From Candidatus Zhuqueibacterota bacterium (GTDB lineage Bacteria > Zhuqueibacterota > Zhuqueibacteria > Zhuqueibacterales > Zhuqueibacteraceae), in NCBI GenBank assembly GCA_022616415.1, contig JAKEEU010000280.1, positions 1 to 64,000 on the forward strand: a DNA stretch of 64,000 nt, given 5' to 3'. The notes beneath the pieces were generated by a model, which was not told where the DNA came from, ran no database searches, and saw only the letters and a program-made list of their open reading frames with translations. Made by a program: the position numbers and the translations under genes. Shown here piece by piece: positions 50,086-57,495 of the stretch (positions are counted from its first letter, which is position 1; each line of letters begins with the position of its first letter).

Positions 50086-51660
50086 ATGCCGGAAACGCGC
50101 AATAAAATCCTGTGGGTGGACGATGAAATCGAATTGCTTCGCCCGCATATTTTGTTTTTGGAAGAAAAGGGATATCTGGTTCGGCCGGCGGCGAATGCCG
50201 ACGACGCGATTTCGTTGGTGCGGCGGGAAGCTTTCGATCTCGTTTTGCTCGACGAGATGATGCCGGGCAAGGACGGCTTGACGGCGCTCGCCGAAATCAA
50301 AGAAATCAACCCTTCGCTGCCGGTGGTGATGGTCACCAAAAACGAAGAAGAGCGGTTGATGGAGGAGGCGATCGGCAGCCGCATCGACGACTATCTGACC
50401 AAGCCGGTCAATCCAAGCCAGATTCTTTCGACCTGCAAAAAAATTCTCGACACGCGCAAGATCACCGGCGCCCGCGTTTCGCGCGATTATATCGCCGAGT
50501 TCAACCAAATCGCCCGCACCCTGCTGGAGCCGTTGACCTGGCAAAATTGGATCGGCCTGTATTTGCGAATTTGTGAATGGGAGATCGAGTTGGATCGCCA
50601 CCCCGATCTCAGCTTGCGTCAGATGCTGGCCGAGCAAAAACGCGAATGCAACGCCGAATTCAGCAAGTTCATCGAGAAACACTACAAAAACTGGGTCAAA
50701 CCGAACGGCGGTGCGCCGGCAGAAAGGCCGTTGCTGTCGCCGGATCTGGTGCGGCATTACGTGTTGCCGCTCATTCAGCAGAGCCGCCGCGTGGTTTTCC
50801 TCGTCATCGATAATCTTCGTCTCGACCAATGGCTGACCATCGAGCCGTTGCTGCGCGACCGCTTCACGATTGCGAAAGAATATTACTTGTCGATTTTGCC
50901 GACCGCCACGCCGTTTGCGCGCAACGCGATTTTTGCCGGCAACTTTCCGCTCGACATCGAGCAGCAGCATCCCGAGATGTGGGAAAAAGACAAGGACGAC
51001 GAGACCAGCCTCAATCGCTTCGAGCGCCAGCTTCTCGAAGCGCAGTTGGAGGAGATGGGCGTGCGCTTGAAGCCGGAGCCTAAGTACATCAAGATTCTGG
51101 ACGTGAACGAGGCGAAGAACGTGGAAAAGCAGATCGGCTCGCTGGCGGATCTGCCGCTGCTGGCGCTCGTGATCAATTTCGTCGATATTCTCGCGCACAG
51201 CCGCAGCGATTCCGAGGTGCTGCGCGAGATCACGCCGGATGAGTCCGCGTATCGCTCGCTCACCAAATCGTGGTTCGAACACTCATCGCTTTTCCGCATG
51301 TTGTCCGAGCTGGCGAGCCGCGGCAACACAGTGATCCTGACTTCGGATCACGGCAGCATTCGCGGCATGCGCGGCGCGAAAGTCATCGGCGACCGCGAAA
51401 CCTCGACGAATCTGCGCTACAAATACGGCCGCAGCTTGAAAGTCGATGCCAAGCACGCCATCATTGTCAAAGATCCGCGCGATTACCGGCTGCCGTCGGC
51501 GGGGATCAACACGAATTTTCTTTTTGCCAAGGAAGATTTCTATTTCGTTTATCCGACGAATTATCATTATTATTTGAATTATTACCGCGACAGCCTGCAG
51601 CACGGCGGCGTCTCGCTGGAGGAGATGATTTTGCCGGTGGTGCGGCTGGAGCCGCGGTGA
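50086..51660 (+). CDS. porX: PorX-type response regulator with PglZ alkaline-phosphatase-like domain
   Basis: A 524-residue two-domain protein. Residues 5-120 are a receiver domain: acidic pocket D12-D13, phosphoacceptor D56 in LVLLDEMMPGKDG, Lys106 in YLTKP. Residues 150-524 are a PglZ/alkaline-phosphatase superfamily domain: FLVIDNLRLDQWL (metal Asp near 242), LPTATPFARN with the nucleophile Thr region, and LTSDHGSIRG. In Bacteroidota PorX works with PorY/SigP to control the type IX secretion system and hydrolyses cyclic and linear oligonucleotides. No T9SS genes are in this window. Confidence 0.92.
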   Translation: MPETRNKILWVDDEIELLRPHILFLEEKGYLVRPAANADDAISLVRREAFDLVLLDEMMPGKDGLTALAEIKEINPSLPVVMVTKNEEERLMEEAIGSRIDDYLTKPVNPSQILSTCKKILDTRKITGARVSRDYIAEFNQIARTLLEPLTWQNWIGLYLRICEWEIELDRHPDLSLRQMLAEQKRECNAEFSKFIEKHYKNWVKPNGGAPAERPLLSPDLVRHYVLPLIQQSRRVVFLVIDNLRLDQWLTIEPLLRDRFTIAKEYYLSILPTATPFARNAIFAGNFPLDIEQQHPEMWEKDKDDETSLNRFERQLLEAQLEEMGVRLKPEPKYIKILDVNEAKNVEKQIGSLADLPLLALVINFVDILAHSRSDSEVLREITPDESAYRSLTKSWFEHSSLFRMLSELASRGNTVILTSDHGSIRGMRGAKVIGDRETSTNLRYKYGRSLKVDAKHAIIVKDPRDYRLPSAGINTNFLFAKEDFYFVYPTNYHYYLNYYRDSLQHGGVSLEEMILPVVRLEPR

Positions 51661-51666
51661 GGTAGC

Positions 51667-51713
51667 CCAGACGGCCCGTCTGGAAAATGTAAGGCCCAGA
51701 CCAGCGGTCTGGG
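51667..51713. repeat. twin palindromes between porX and tsaE
   Basis: CCAGACGGCCCGTCTGG (51667-51683) and CCCAGACCAGCGGTCTGGG (51695-51713) are two related palindromes built on the core CCAGAC. They fill the 60-base gap; neither has a T-tract. Confidence 0.75.
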
Positions 51714-51722
51714 TTGCGAACG

Positions 51723-52196
51723 ATGACTATACTTTCACACTCCGTCGCCGAAACACACCGACTAGCGGCCAAGCTCGCAGCGCAGGCAAAACCGGGTGAG
51801 GTGATTGCGCTCTTTGGCGATTTGGGCAACGGCAAAACCACGTTCGTGCAGGGTTTTTGCGCCGCGTGCGGCGTGACTTCGCCGATCACCAGCCCGACGT
51901 TTACGCTCATGCACATCTACCGCGGCCGGCAGTGGCCGATTTATCATTTTGATTTTTACCGCTTGCAAAGCGTTGCGGAGGCGCAAGCTTTGGGCTGCGA
52001 AGAATATTTCGACGGCGACGGCGTTGCGCTGGTGGAGTGGCCGGAGCGGGCGTTGGCGTTGCTGCCGCCGCAGCATTGGCAAGTGCGTCTTCGCATTCCG
52101 GATTTTTCCGGTGCGCCGAATGAGCGCGAGATAAAAATTCACCGCGCCAGCAATGAAGAAACTAAAGCGCCACCGCTGGCGGAGGTGGCCGCGTGA
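51723..52196 (+). CDS. tsaE: tRNA threonylcarbamoyladenosine biosynthesis ATPase TsaE
   Basis: A 157-residue P-loop ATPase that works with TsaB and TsaD in t6A37 tRNA modification. Walker A is FGDLGNGKTTFVQG, followed by the family motifs SPTFTLMHIYRG and HFDFYRL, with Walker-B-like VALVEWPER. ATG 51723 is preferred over an in-frame TTG 9 bases upstream. Its stop overlaps the tsaB start. Confidence 0.95.
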   Translation: MTILSHSVAETHRLAAKLAAQAKPGEVIALFGDLGNGKTTFVQGFCAACGVTSPITSPTFTLMHIYRGRQWPIYHFDFYRLQSVAEAQALGCEEYFDGDGVALVEWPERALALLPPQHWQVRLRIPDFSGAPNEREIKIHRASNEETKAPPLAEVAA

Positions 52197-52891
52197 TTCT
52201 CGGCATCGAAACAGCGACCTCGATTTGCAGCGCCGGCATTGCCGATAACGAAAAGGTGATCGCTGAAATCCGGTTCGACATCAAAAACATTCACGCCGAG
52301 GCGCTCTCTGAAAGCATCGAGCAACTGCTGCGGCTGTCCGGCGTCGCTTTAAAGGATATCGAAGCGTTTGCGGTGTCCATCGGACCCGGCTCGTTCACCG
52401 GCCTCCGAATCGGATTGGCGACCGCCAAAGGTATGGCGTTTGCAAGCGGCAAACCTTTGGTGGCAGTCGGCACGTTGCTGGCGCAGGCAGGAGCCAGTAA
52501 CCAGTGGTCAGTGAATAGTGACCAGTGGTCAGTGGTGCCGGTGATGAAAGCGAGAGCCGGGGAGATTTATGCGGCGCGCTTCCAAAGTACGTGGCCGATG
52601 CCGATTCCCATAAGCGACGAAGTCTTGTTGGCGGTTGCGGATTTTTCAAGTTGGTTACAAAAACCGGCCGCGCTGTGTGGAAATGGCGTGGCGATGTTGC
52701 AAGCGCCCGGCGTGTTGGAAAATTTATCGGACGTCATCATTATTCCGGAAGCGGCGGCCATGCTCGGCGGCGGGCTTATCGCGCGGCTTGGCGCCGTCAA
52801 ATTCGCTGCCGGTGACGTTGCCGATCTCGCGACGTTGGAGCCGCGTTATTTGCAGGAGTTTGCAATCGGGCCGAGGAAAACTCCGGTGTGA
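52193..52891 (+). CDS. tsaB: tRNA threonylcarbamoyladenosine biosynthesis protein TsaB
   Basis: A 232-residue non-catalytic partner of TsaD. Marks are LGIETATSICSAGI, SIGPGSFTGLRIGLATAKGM and the VMKARAGEIYAA segment. GTG start overlapping tsaE (GTGA). Residues about 101-114 (ASNQWSVNSDQWSV) are encoded by a short direct repeat of the intergenic type and lie in a loop that varies in other TsaB proteins. Confidence 0.95.
   Translation: MILGIETATSICSAGIADNEKVIAEIRFDIKNIHAEALSESIEQLLRLSGVALKDIEAFAVSIGPGSFTGLRIGLATAKGMAFASGKPLVAVGTLLAQAGASNQWSVNSDQWSVVPVMKARAGEIYAARFQSTWPMPIPISDEVLLAVADFSSWLQKPAALCGNGVAMLQAPGVLENLSDVIIIPEAAAMLGGGLIARLGAVKFAAGDVADLATLEPRYLQEFAIGPRKTPV
52494..52535 (+). repeat. 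direct repeat inside tsaB
   Basis: CCAGTGGTCAGTG occurs at 52501-52513 and 52522-52534 with an additional CCAGTAA before them, all in frame. The sequence resembles the AGTAATCAGT gap repeat at 38401-38473. Confidence 0.65.
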
Positions 52892-52900
52892 TACAAAAAC

Positions 52901-53410
52901 ATGGAGACGCAACCTTTCACTGACTGGGGCGCGCAGCTTCGCCGCATGCGGCCGGAGGACCTCGAACAGGTGTTGGCGATAGAACAGCGCAATTTTCACG
53001 AGCCGTGGACACGCCGCTCGTTTTTGGCGGAAATTGAGACGGCGCCGCTGTCGCAGCCGCTGGTCGTGGTTTATGAAAATCAGCTTGCCGCGTACATCGT
53101 GCCGTGGTTCATCGCCGACGAGCTGCAGATTGCCAACGTCGCGGTTCATGAAGATTTTCGCCGGCGCGGGTTGGCGCGGCAACTGATCATGCATGTCTGT
53201 GATCTCGCCCAACGCCGCAATTGCCGCGTGGCGCATCTTGAGGTGCGGCGCTCGAATACAGCGGCCTCACGGCTTTATGAAAGCCTGGGTTTTCAGATAA
53301 CAACCGTGCGCCGAAATTATTACGGCCCGAATGAAGAGGCTTTGCTGATGAGCAAAAATTTAACGCCGCTGGCATCGACGAACACAAACGGTATTGTTTC
53401 GCCGGGATGA
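52901..53410 (+). CDS. rimI: ribosomal-protein-alanine N-acetyltransferase-like GNAT
   Basis: A 169-residue GNAT: IEQRNFHEPWTRRSFLAEI and the acetyl-CoA motif VHEDFRRRGLARQLI, then EVRRSNTAASRLYESLGFQ, are typical RimI/TsaB-neighbour features. Its place directly after tsaE-tsaB is the usual arrangement of this gene. It acetylates the N-terminus of ribosomal protein S18 in the best-studied case. Confidence 0.88.
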   Translation: METQPFTDWGAQLRRMRPEDLEQVLAIEQRNFHEPWTRRSFLAEIETAPLSQPLVVVYENQLAAYIVPWFIADELQIANVAVHEDFRRRGLARQLIMHVCDLAQRRNCRVAHLEVRRSNTAASRLYESLGFQITTVRRNYYGPNEEALLMSKNLTPLASTNTNGIVSPG

Positions 53411-53453
53411 TCAACACTTAATTTTATCAAACCCTAAAGAGGGCGTAACTCAA

Positions 53454-54398
53454 ATGGCTTGGTTCAAACGCGAGCGGGGCGGCTTGTTGCCGCAAAAGAA
53501 AAAGGAAATGCCGGACCTATGGGTGAAATGCGACAAGTGTGGGGAAATTCTTTACAAGCCGGATTTGGAAAAAAATTGCCAGGTCTGCCTCAAATGCAGC
53601 CACCACTTCCGGATCGGCGCGCGCGATTACATCAGATTTTTGCTCGACGAAAACAGCTTTCAGGAAACGCACAAGAATATTCTGCCGATGGACGCGCTCA
53701 AGTTTCGCGCCCACAAAAAATATGCCGACCAATTAAAAGAAGCGACGCGCAAGAGCGGCAACTCCGACGCCATCATTACCGGCATGGGTGTTCTCGGCGG
53801 GCAGCCGGCCGTGCTCGCAGTGATGGACTTCAGCTTTATTGGCGGCAGCATGGGCTCGGTCGTCGGCGAAAAAATCGCGCTGGCAACGGATGACGCGCTC
53901 GAACGGCGCCAGCCGCTCATCATCATCAGCGCTTCCGGCGGCGCGCGCATGATGGAAGGCGCACTGTCGTTGATGCAAATGGCCAAGACCTCGGCGCGCC
54001 TGGCAAGATTGGCCGACGCTGGCATTCCGTTCATCTCGATTCTCACGCATCCGACCACTGGCGGCGTCACCGCCAGCTATGCGATGTTGGGCGACGTGAA
54101 TATCGCCGAGCCGAATGCGCTCATCGGCTTTGCCGGCCCGCGCGTGATCAAACAGACGATCGGCGAAAATCTGCCGGAGGGATTTCAAACCGCCGAATTT
54201 TTGCTGAAGCACGGTTTCATCGACGCCATTTTTCCCCGGAACGAGCTGCGCCAACGCTTGATGAATCTTCTCGATATTTTCATGCCGGACGATCCGAGCC
54301 GCCGCGCCGATTCCAATGACGGCATGATTTCCGGCCGGCAAGTCGATCCCGCGAAGCCGCGCGTTATCAACCAGCCACTCACAAGCAGCCTGTCATGA
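53454..54398 (+). CDS. accD: acetyl-CoA carboxylase carboxyltransferase subunit beta
   Basis: A 314-residue subunit that moves the carboxyl group from biotin to acetyl-CoA in fatty-acid synthesis, acting with AccA. The N-terminal four-Cys zinc ribbon is complete (CDKCGE, CQVCLKCSHHF). The crotonase-fold core has GGSMGSVVGEKI, ISASGGARMMEG, TTGGVTASYAMLGD and GFAGPRVIKQTI. The family start MAWFKRE is used. The stop overlaps surE (ATGA). Confidence 0.97.
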   Translation: MAWFKRERGGLLPQKKKEMPDLWVKCDKCGEILYKPDLEKNCQVCLKCSHHFRIGARDYIRFLLDENSFQETHKNILPMDALKFRAHKKYADQLKEATRKSGNSDAIITGMGVLGGQPAVLAVMDFSFIGGSMGSVVGEKIALATDDALERRQPLIIISASGGARMMEGALSLMQMAKTSARLARLADAGIPFISILTHPTTGGVTASYAMLGDVNIAEPNALIGFAGPRVIKQTIGENLPEGFQTAEFLLKHGFIDAIFPRNELRQRLMNLLDIFMPDDPSRRADSNDGMISGRQVDPAKPRVINQPLTSSLS

Positions 54399-55183
54399 GC
54401 ACGCAACTAAAAAGCTTTTCAAAGCCGCACATTTTGGTCACCAACGACGACGGCATTTTTGCGCCAGGACTTTACGCGCTTTACGAAAGCCTGAGCGCAA
54501 TCGCCGACGTGACCGTCGTGGCGCCGGATAGCGAGAGAAGCGCCGTCGGCCACGCCATCACCATCACCGATCCGCTGCGAGTTACATCATTCGAGAAATT
54601 CGGCAAGTTTTTCGGGTATGCGGTGAATGGCACGCCGGCCGATTGCGTGAAGATCGCGTATTTCGCGCTGCTGGAGCGCAAGCCCGATATGGTCGTTTCC
54701 GGCATCAACTACGGCTCGAATACCGGCATCAATATCATTTACTCCGGCACGGTTTCCGCCGCCACCGAAGGAACCATTCTCGGCATTCCCTCGTTTGCCG
54801 TTTCGCTGACGACTTTCAAAGACGCGGATTTTACTTTCGCCGCCAAGTTCGCGGCGAAGCTGGCGCCACTGGTGCTCTCAAACCGTTTGCCGAAAGGCAC
54901 GTTTCTCAACGTCAACGTTCCCAATGTGCCGGAGACGGAAATCCGCGGGGTCGCCATCACCCGCATGGGCATGGCGATTTACGACGACAAGTACGACAAA
55001 CGCACCGATCCGCGCAACCGCGACTACTATTGGCTCACCGGCTCCAAGCGCGATAACGATGAAGGCGAAGACACCGACGACGGCGCGATTCAAAAGAACA
55101 TGGTTTCCATCACGCCGATTCATTATGATTTGACGAACCATGGGATTTTGGAGGAGTTGAAGATGTGGAAAATTGATAAATAA
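54395..55183 (+). CDS. surE: 5'/3'-nucleotidase SurE
   Basis: A 262-residue metal-dependent nucleotidase. The metal pair D18-D19 is in LVTNDDGIFAPG; further family motifs are PDSERSAVGHAITI, NGTPADCVKIA, VVSGINYGSNTG and YSGTVSAATEG. It dephosphorylates nucleoside monophosphates and short polyphosphate in studied members. Translationally coupled to accD. Confidence 0.96.
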   Translation: MSTQLKSFSKPHILVTNDDGIFAPGLYALYESLSAIADVTVVAPDSERSAVGHAITITDPLRVTSFEKFGKFFGYAVNGTPADCVKIAYFALLERKPDMVVSGINYGSNTGINIIYSGTVSAATEGTILGIPSFAVSLTTFKDADFTFAAKFAAKLAPLVLSNRLPKGTFLNVNVPNVPETEIRGVAITRMGMAIYDDKYDKRTDPRNRDYYWLTGSKRDNDEGEDTDDGAIQKNMVSITPIHYDLTNHGILEELKMWKIDK

Positions 55184-55259
55184 GCATTATACGCCTATAT
55201 TTAATTCAGTGTGTTGGCAGTCGTGATGTGAAATTATCAGCTCGAAGAGGCGGAGCATT

Positions 55260-55475
55260 ATGAATTTCAGAACCGTAACTATTGAGAAATCCGGTGAAAC
55301 TTGCATCCGTTTTGGAGAAGCCTCAGTTATTGGAGGTGTTGCAACATTGTTTGTGCAAAATTTTCCTGTTGGAGTTTCAGTCGGAGGGGTTCTCGGTGGC
55401 ATCGCATTGATATGGGTCGGTCTTTTGGTTTTTGATCGGGCGGATCGTTGGGGAGAAAAATCACGAGAAGTCTAA
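55260..55475 (+). CDS. small membrane protein
   Basis: A 71-residue protein. The first 25 residues are polar (MNFRTVTIEKSGETCIRFGE). One glycine-rich hydrophobic stretch follows (GVSVGGVLGGIALIWVGLLV), and the end is charged and cytoplasmic in appearance. GGAG precedes the ATG. No family recognised; three small membrane proteins follow each other here before guaA. Confidence 0.55.
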   Translation: MNFRTVTIEKSGETCIRFGEASVIGGVATLFVQNFPVGVSVGGVLGGIALIWVGLLVFDRADRWGEKSREV

Positions 55476-55492
55476 TATGCAAGGAGGTTGCC

Positions 55493-55615
55493 ATGAAGAC
55501 GCCAGAACAAATAGCTATGTGGTATTTGATTGCCGTGGGGATAATTTTGCTTTTTGCTATTGGATCAGCACTGTTTTTTGCGTGGAATAGCAAAAAAGGA
55601 AAAAAAGCTTTGTAA
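55493..55615 (+). CDS. 40-residue single-helix membrane protein
   Basis: MKTPEQIAMWYLIAVGIILL followed by FAIGSALFFAWNSKKGKKAL: one membrane helix and a lysine-rich tail, positive-inside. It starts behind an excellent AAGGAGG, 17 bases after the preceding stop. Too short for most gene finders. In shape it resembles the next small protein and also CcoS/CcoQ-type peptides, but no oxidase genes are near. Confidence 0.65.
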   Translation: MKTPEQIAMWYLIAVGIILLFAIGSALFFAWNSKKGKKAL

Positions 55616-55666
55616 CGCAGACATGATATATTGGTCTGACGCTTTACAGACGCTAATTTACAACCG

Positions 55667-55813
55667 ATGAAAGCCATGACAGTTGAACAAGCTTATCTTT
55701 TGGTAATGGGCTTTCTTGTCTTTTTTGCCATCGCCGCCGTCGTTTTTCTCGAATGGCATGCGAAAAAGAGAATGGAAGTGGAAAACAAACGAGCGGAAGA
55801 TTGGTTCAAATGA
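55667..55813 (+). CDS. 48-residue single-helix membrane protein
   Basis: MKAMTVEQAYLLVMGFLVFF then AIAAVVFLEWHAKKRMEVEN: the same layout as the previous gene (short polar start, one helix, Trp at the membrane edge, AKK/SKK basic tail), so the two may be related. There is no clear ribosome site; ATG 55676 is an alternative start. It ends 13 bases before guaA. Confidence 0.5.
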   Translation: MKAMTVEQAYLLVMGFLVFFAIAAVVFLEWHAKKRMEVENKRAEDWFK

Positions 55814-55826
55814 CGAGCACCTCACT

Positions 55827-57371
55827 ATGCCAGCTCGCGACTTGATCATCATCATCGATTTCGGCTCGCAATATACGCAGCTCATCGCCCGCAAAGTGCG
55901 CGAGCTCGGCGTTTATTCCGAGATCAAATCGTGCCGCACGCCGGTTGAGGAGCTGTTGCGCGAGCAGCCGCGCGGCCTCATTCTCTCCGGCGGGCCTAAT
56001 TCCGTCTACGATCCGGAAGCGCCGAGTATGGCGCGTACAATTTTCGAGAACGACGTGCCGATTCTTGGTGTGTGCTACGGCCAGCAGTTGATGGTGCACC
56101 TGCTCGGCGGTAAAGTGGTGGCTGCACCCGAGCGGGAATATGGTTCGGCACAATTGAAAATTCATGAACCAGATATGCTCTTTCAGAGCGTGAGCCCGAG
56201 CACGAGGGTTTGGATGAGCCACGGCGATTTTGTCGAAGCACCACCCGCTGGTTTTGTGTCGTTAGCAACAACGGCAAACTCGCCCTACGCGGCGATAGCG
56301 CATTTGCAAAAAAAACTGTTCGGTATTCAATTCCACCCCGAAGTGGCACACACCGCCGAAGGCCGACAGATTTTGCACAATTTTGTTTTTGCGATTTGCG
56401 GCTGCACCGCGAGCTGGTCTTCGGAGAATTTCGTTGAGGCCGCCGTGCAGAAGATTCGCGACGAGGTGGGAAAATCACACGTCATTTGCGGGCTTTCCGG
56501 CGGCGTGGATTCGGCGGTGACGGCCACGCTCGTGCAGCGCGCCATTGGCGCGCAACTGCACTGTGTCTTCGTCGATCACGGCCTGATGCGCAAAAATGAG
56601 GCGCAGCAAATTGGCGCGACTTTTTCAGAGCTATTTGGCAGGGCTTTTATCGCGGTCGATGCTTCCGCGCTTTTTTTGGAAAAATTGCGCGGCGTCGTCG
56701 ATCCGGAGATGAAGCGCAAAATCATCGGCGCGCAATACATTCGCGTGTTTGAAGCGGAAGCGCGCAAAATTTCCGGCGTTAAATTTCTCGCGCAGGGCAC
56801 GCTTTATCCCGACGTGATTGAAAGCTTTTCGCCCTTTGGGGGACCGTCGGTGACGATTAAAACGCATCACAACGTTGGCGGCCTGCCGGAGAAAATGCAC
56901 TTGCAGCTCATTGAGCCGTTGCGGGAACTGTTCAAAGACGAGGTGCGGCAATGCGGCCGCGTGCTCGGCATGCCGGAGAGCATTCTCGGCCGGCATCCAT
57001 TTCCCGGCCCCGGCTTGGCGGTTCGTATTTTGGGTGAAATCACACCCGAACGGTTGGAGTTACTGCGCGAGGCGGACGCGATTTTTATTGACGAATTGAA
57101 AAAGAGTGGATGGTACGACCAAGTGTGGCAGGCGTTTGCGGTGCTGCTGCCGATTCAATCGGTTGGCGTGATGGGTGACAGCCGCACGTATGAGATGACC
57201 GTGGCTTTGCGTTCGGTCAATTCGGTGGACGGCATGACTGCGGATTGGTCGAAACTGCCGCACGAGCTACTCGCGCACGTCTCGTCGCGCATCACCAACG
57301 AAGTGCGCGGTATCAACCGCGTGGTCTACGACATCAGCTCGAAGCCGCCGAGCACGATTGAGTGGGAGTAG
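55827..57371 (+). CDS. guaA: GMP synthase (glutamine-hydrolysing)
   Basis: A 514-residue amidotransferase making GMP from XMP, glutamine and ATP. The class I glutaminase half has C83 in GVCYGQQ and His in FGIQFHPEV. The synthetase half has the PP-loop GLSGGVDSAV, QGTLYPDVIES, and the C-terminal dimerisation domain ending PPSTIEWE. MPARD at 55827 is the family-like start; the frame upstream overlaps the small membrane gene. Confidence 0.97.
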   Translation: MPARDLIIIIDFGSQYTQLIARKVRELGVYSEIKSCRTPVEELLREQPRGLILSGGPNSVYDPEAPSMARTIFENDVPILGVCYGQQLMVHLLGGKVVAAPEREYGSAQLKIHEPDMLFQSVSPSTRVWMSHGDFVEAPPAGFVSLATTANSPYAAIAHLQKKLFGIQFHPEVAHTAEGRQILHNFVFAICGCTASWSSENFVEAAVQKIRDEVGKSHVICGLSGGVDSAVTATLVQRAIGAQLHCVFVDHGLMRKNEAQQIGATFSELFGRAFIAVDASALFLEKLRGVVDPEMKRKIIGAQYIRVFEAEARKISGVKFLAQGTLYPDVIESFSPFGGPSVTIKTHHNVGGLPEKMHLQLIEPLRELFKDEVRQCGRVLGMPESILGRHPFPGPGLAVRILGEITPERLELLREADAIFIDELKKSGWYDQVWQAFAVLLPIQSVGVMGDSRTYEMTVALRSVNSVDGMTADWSKLPHELLAHVSSRITNEVRGINRVVYDISSKPPSTIEWE

Positions 57372-57495
57372 CGCCCCGACGTTCTTTGAAAGTGGTGGAT
57401 ATTTTCGACAACGACACGATGACGATTGTGGAAGTGAGCGTGGGAGGGAAGAAATAAAGAATCAGTCTGTAACATTTTATCAGGAGGAATCAACC

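Noticed and set aside
50038..51282. 414-codon minus-strand frame opposite porX
   Set aside because: No ribosome site or known domain, and full overlap with a convincingly assigned gene.
57372..57495. glmS ribozyme in the glmS leader
   Set aside because: The 124-base gap does not show the conserved core I would expect, and the gap is short; no claim can be supported.
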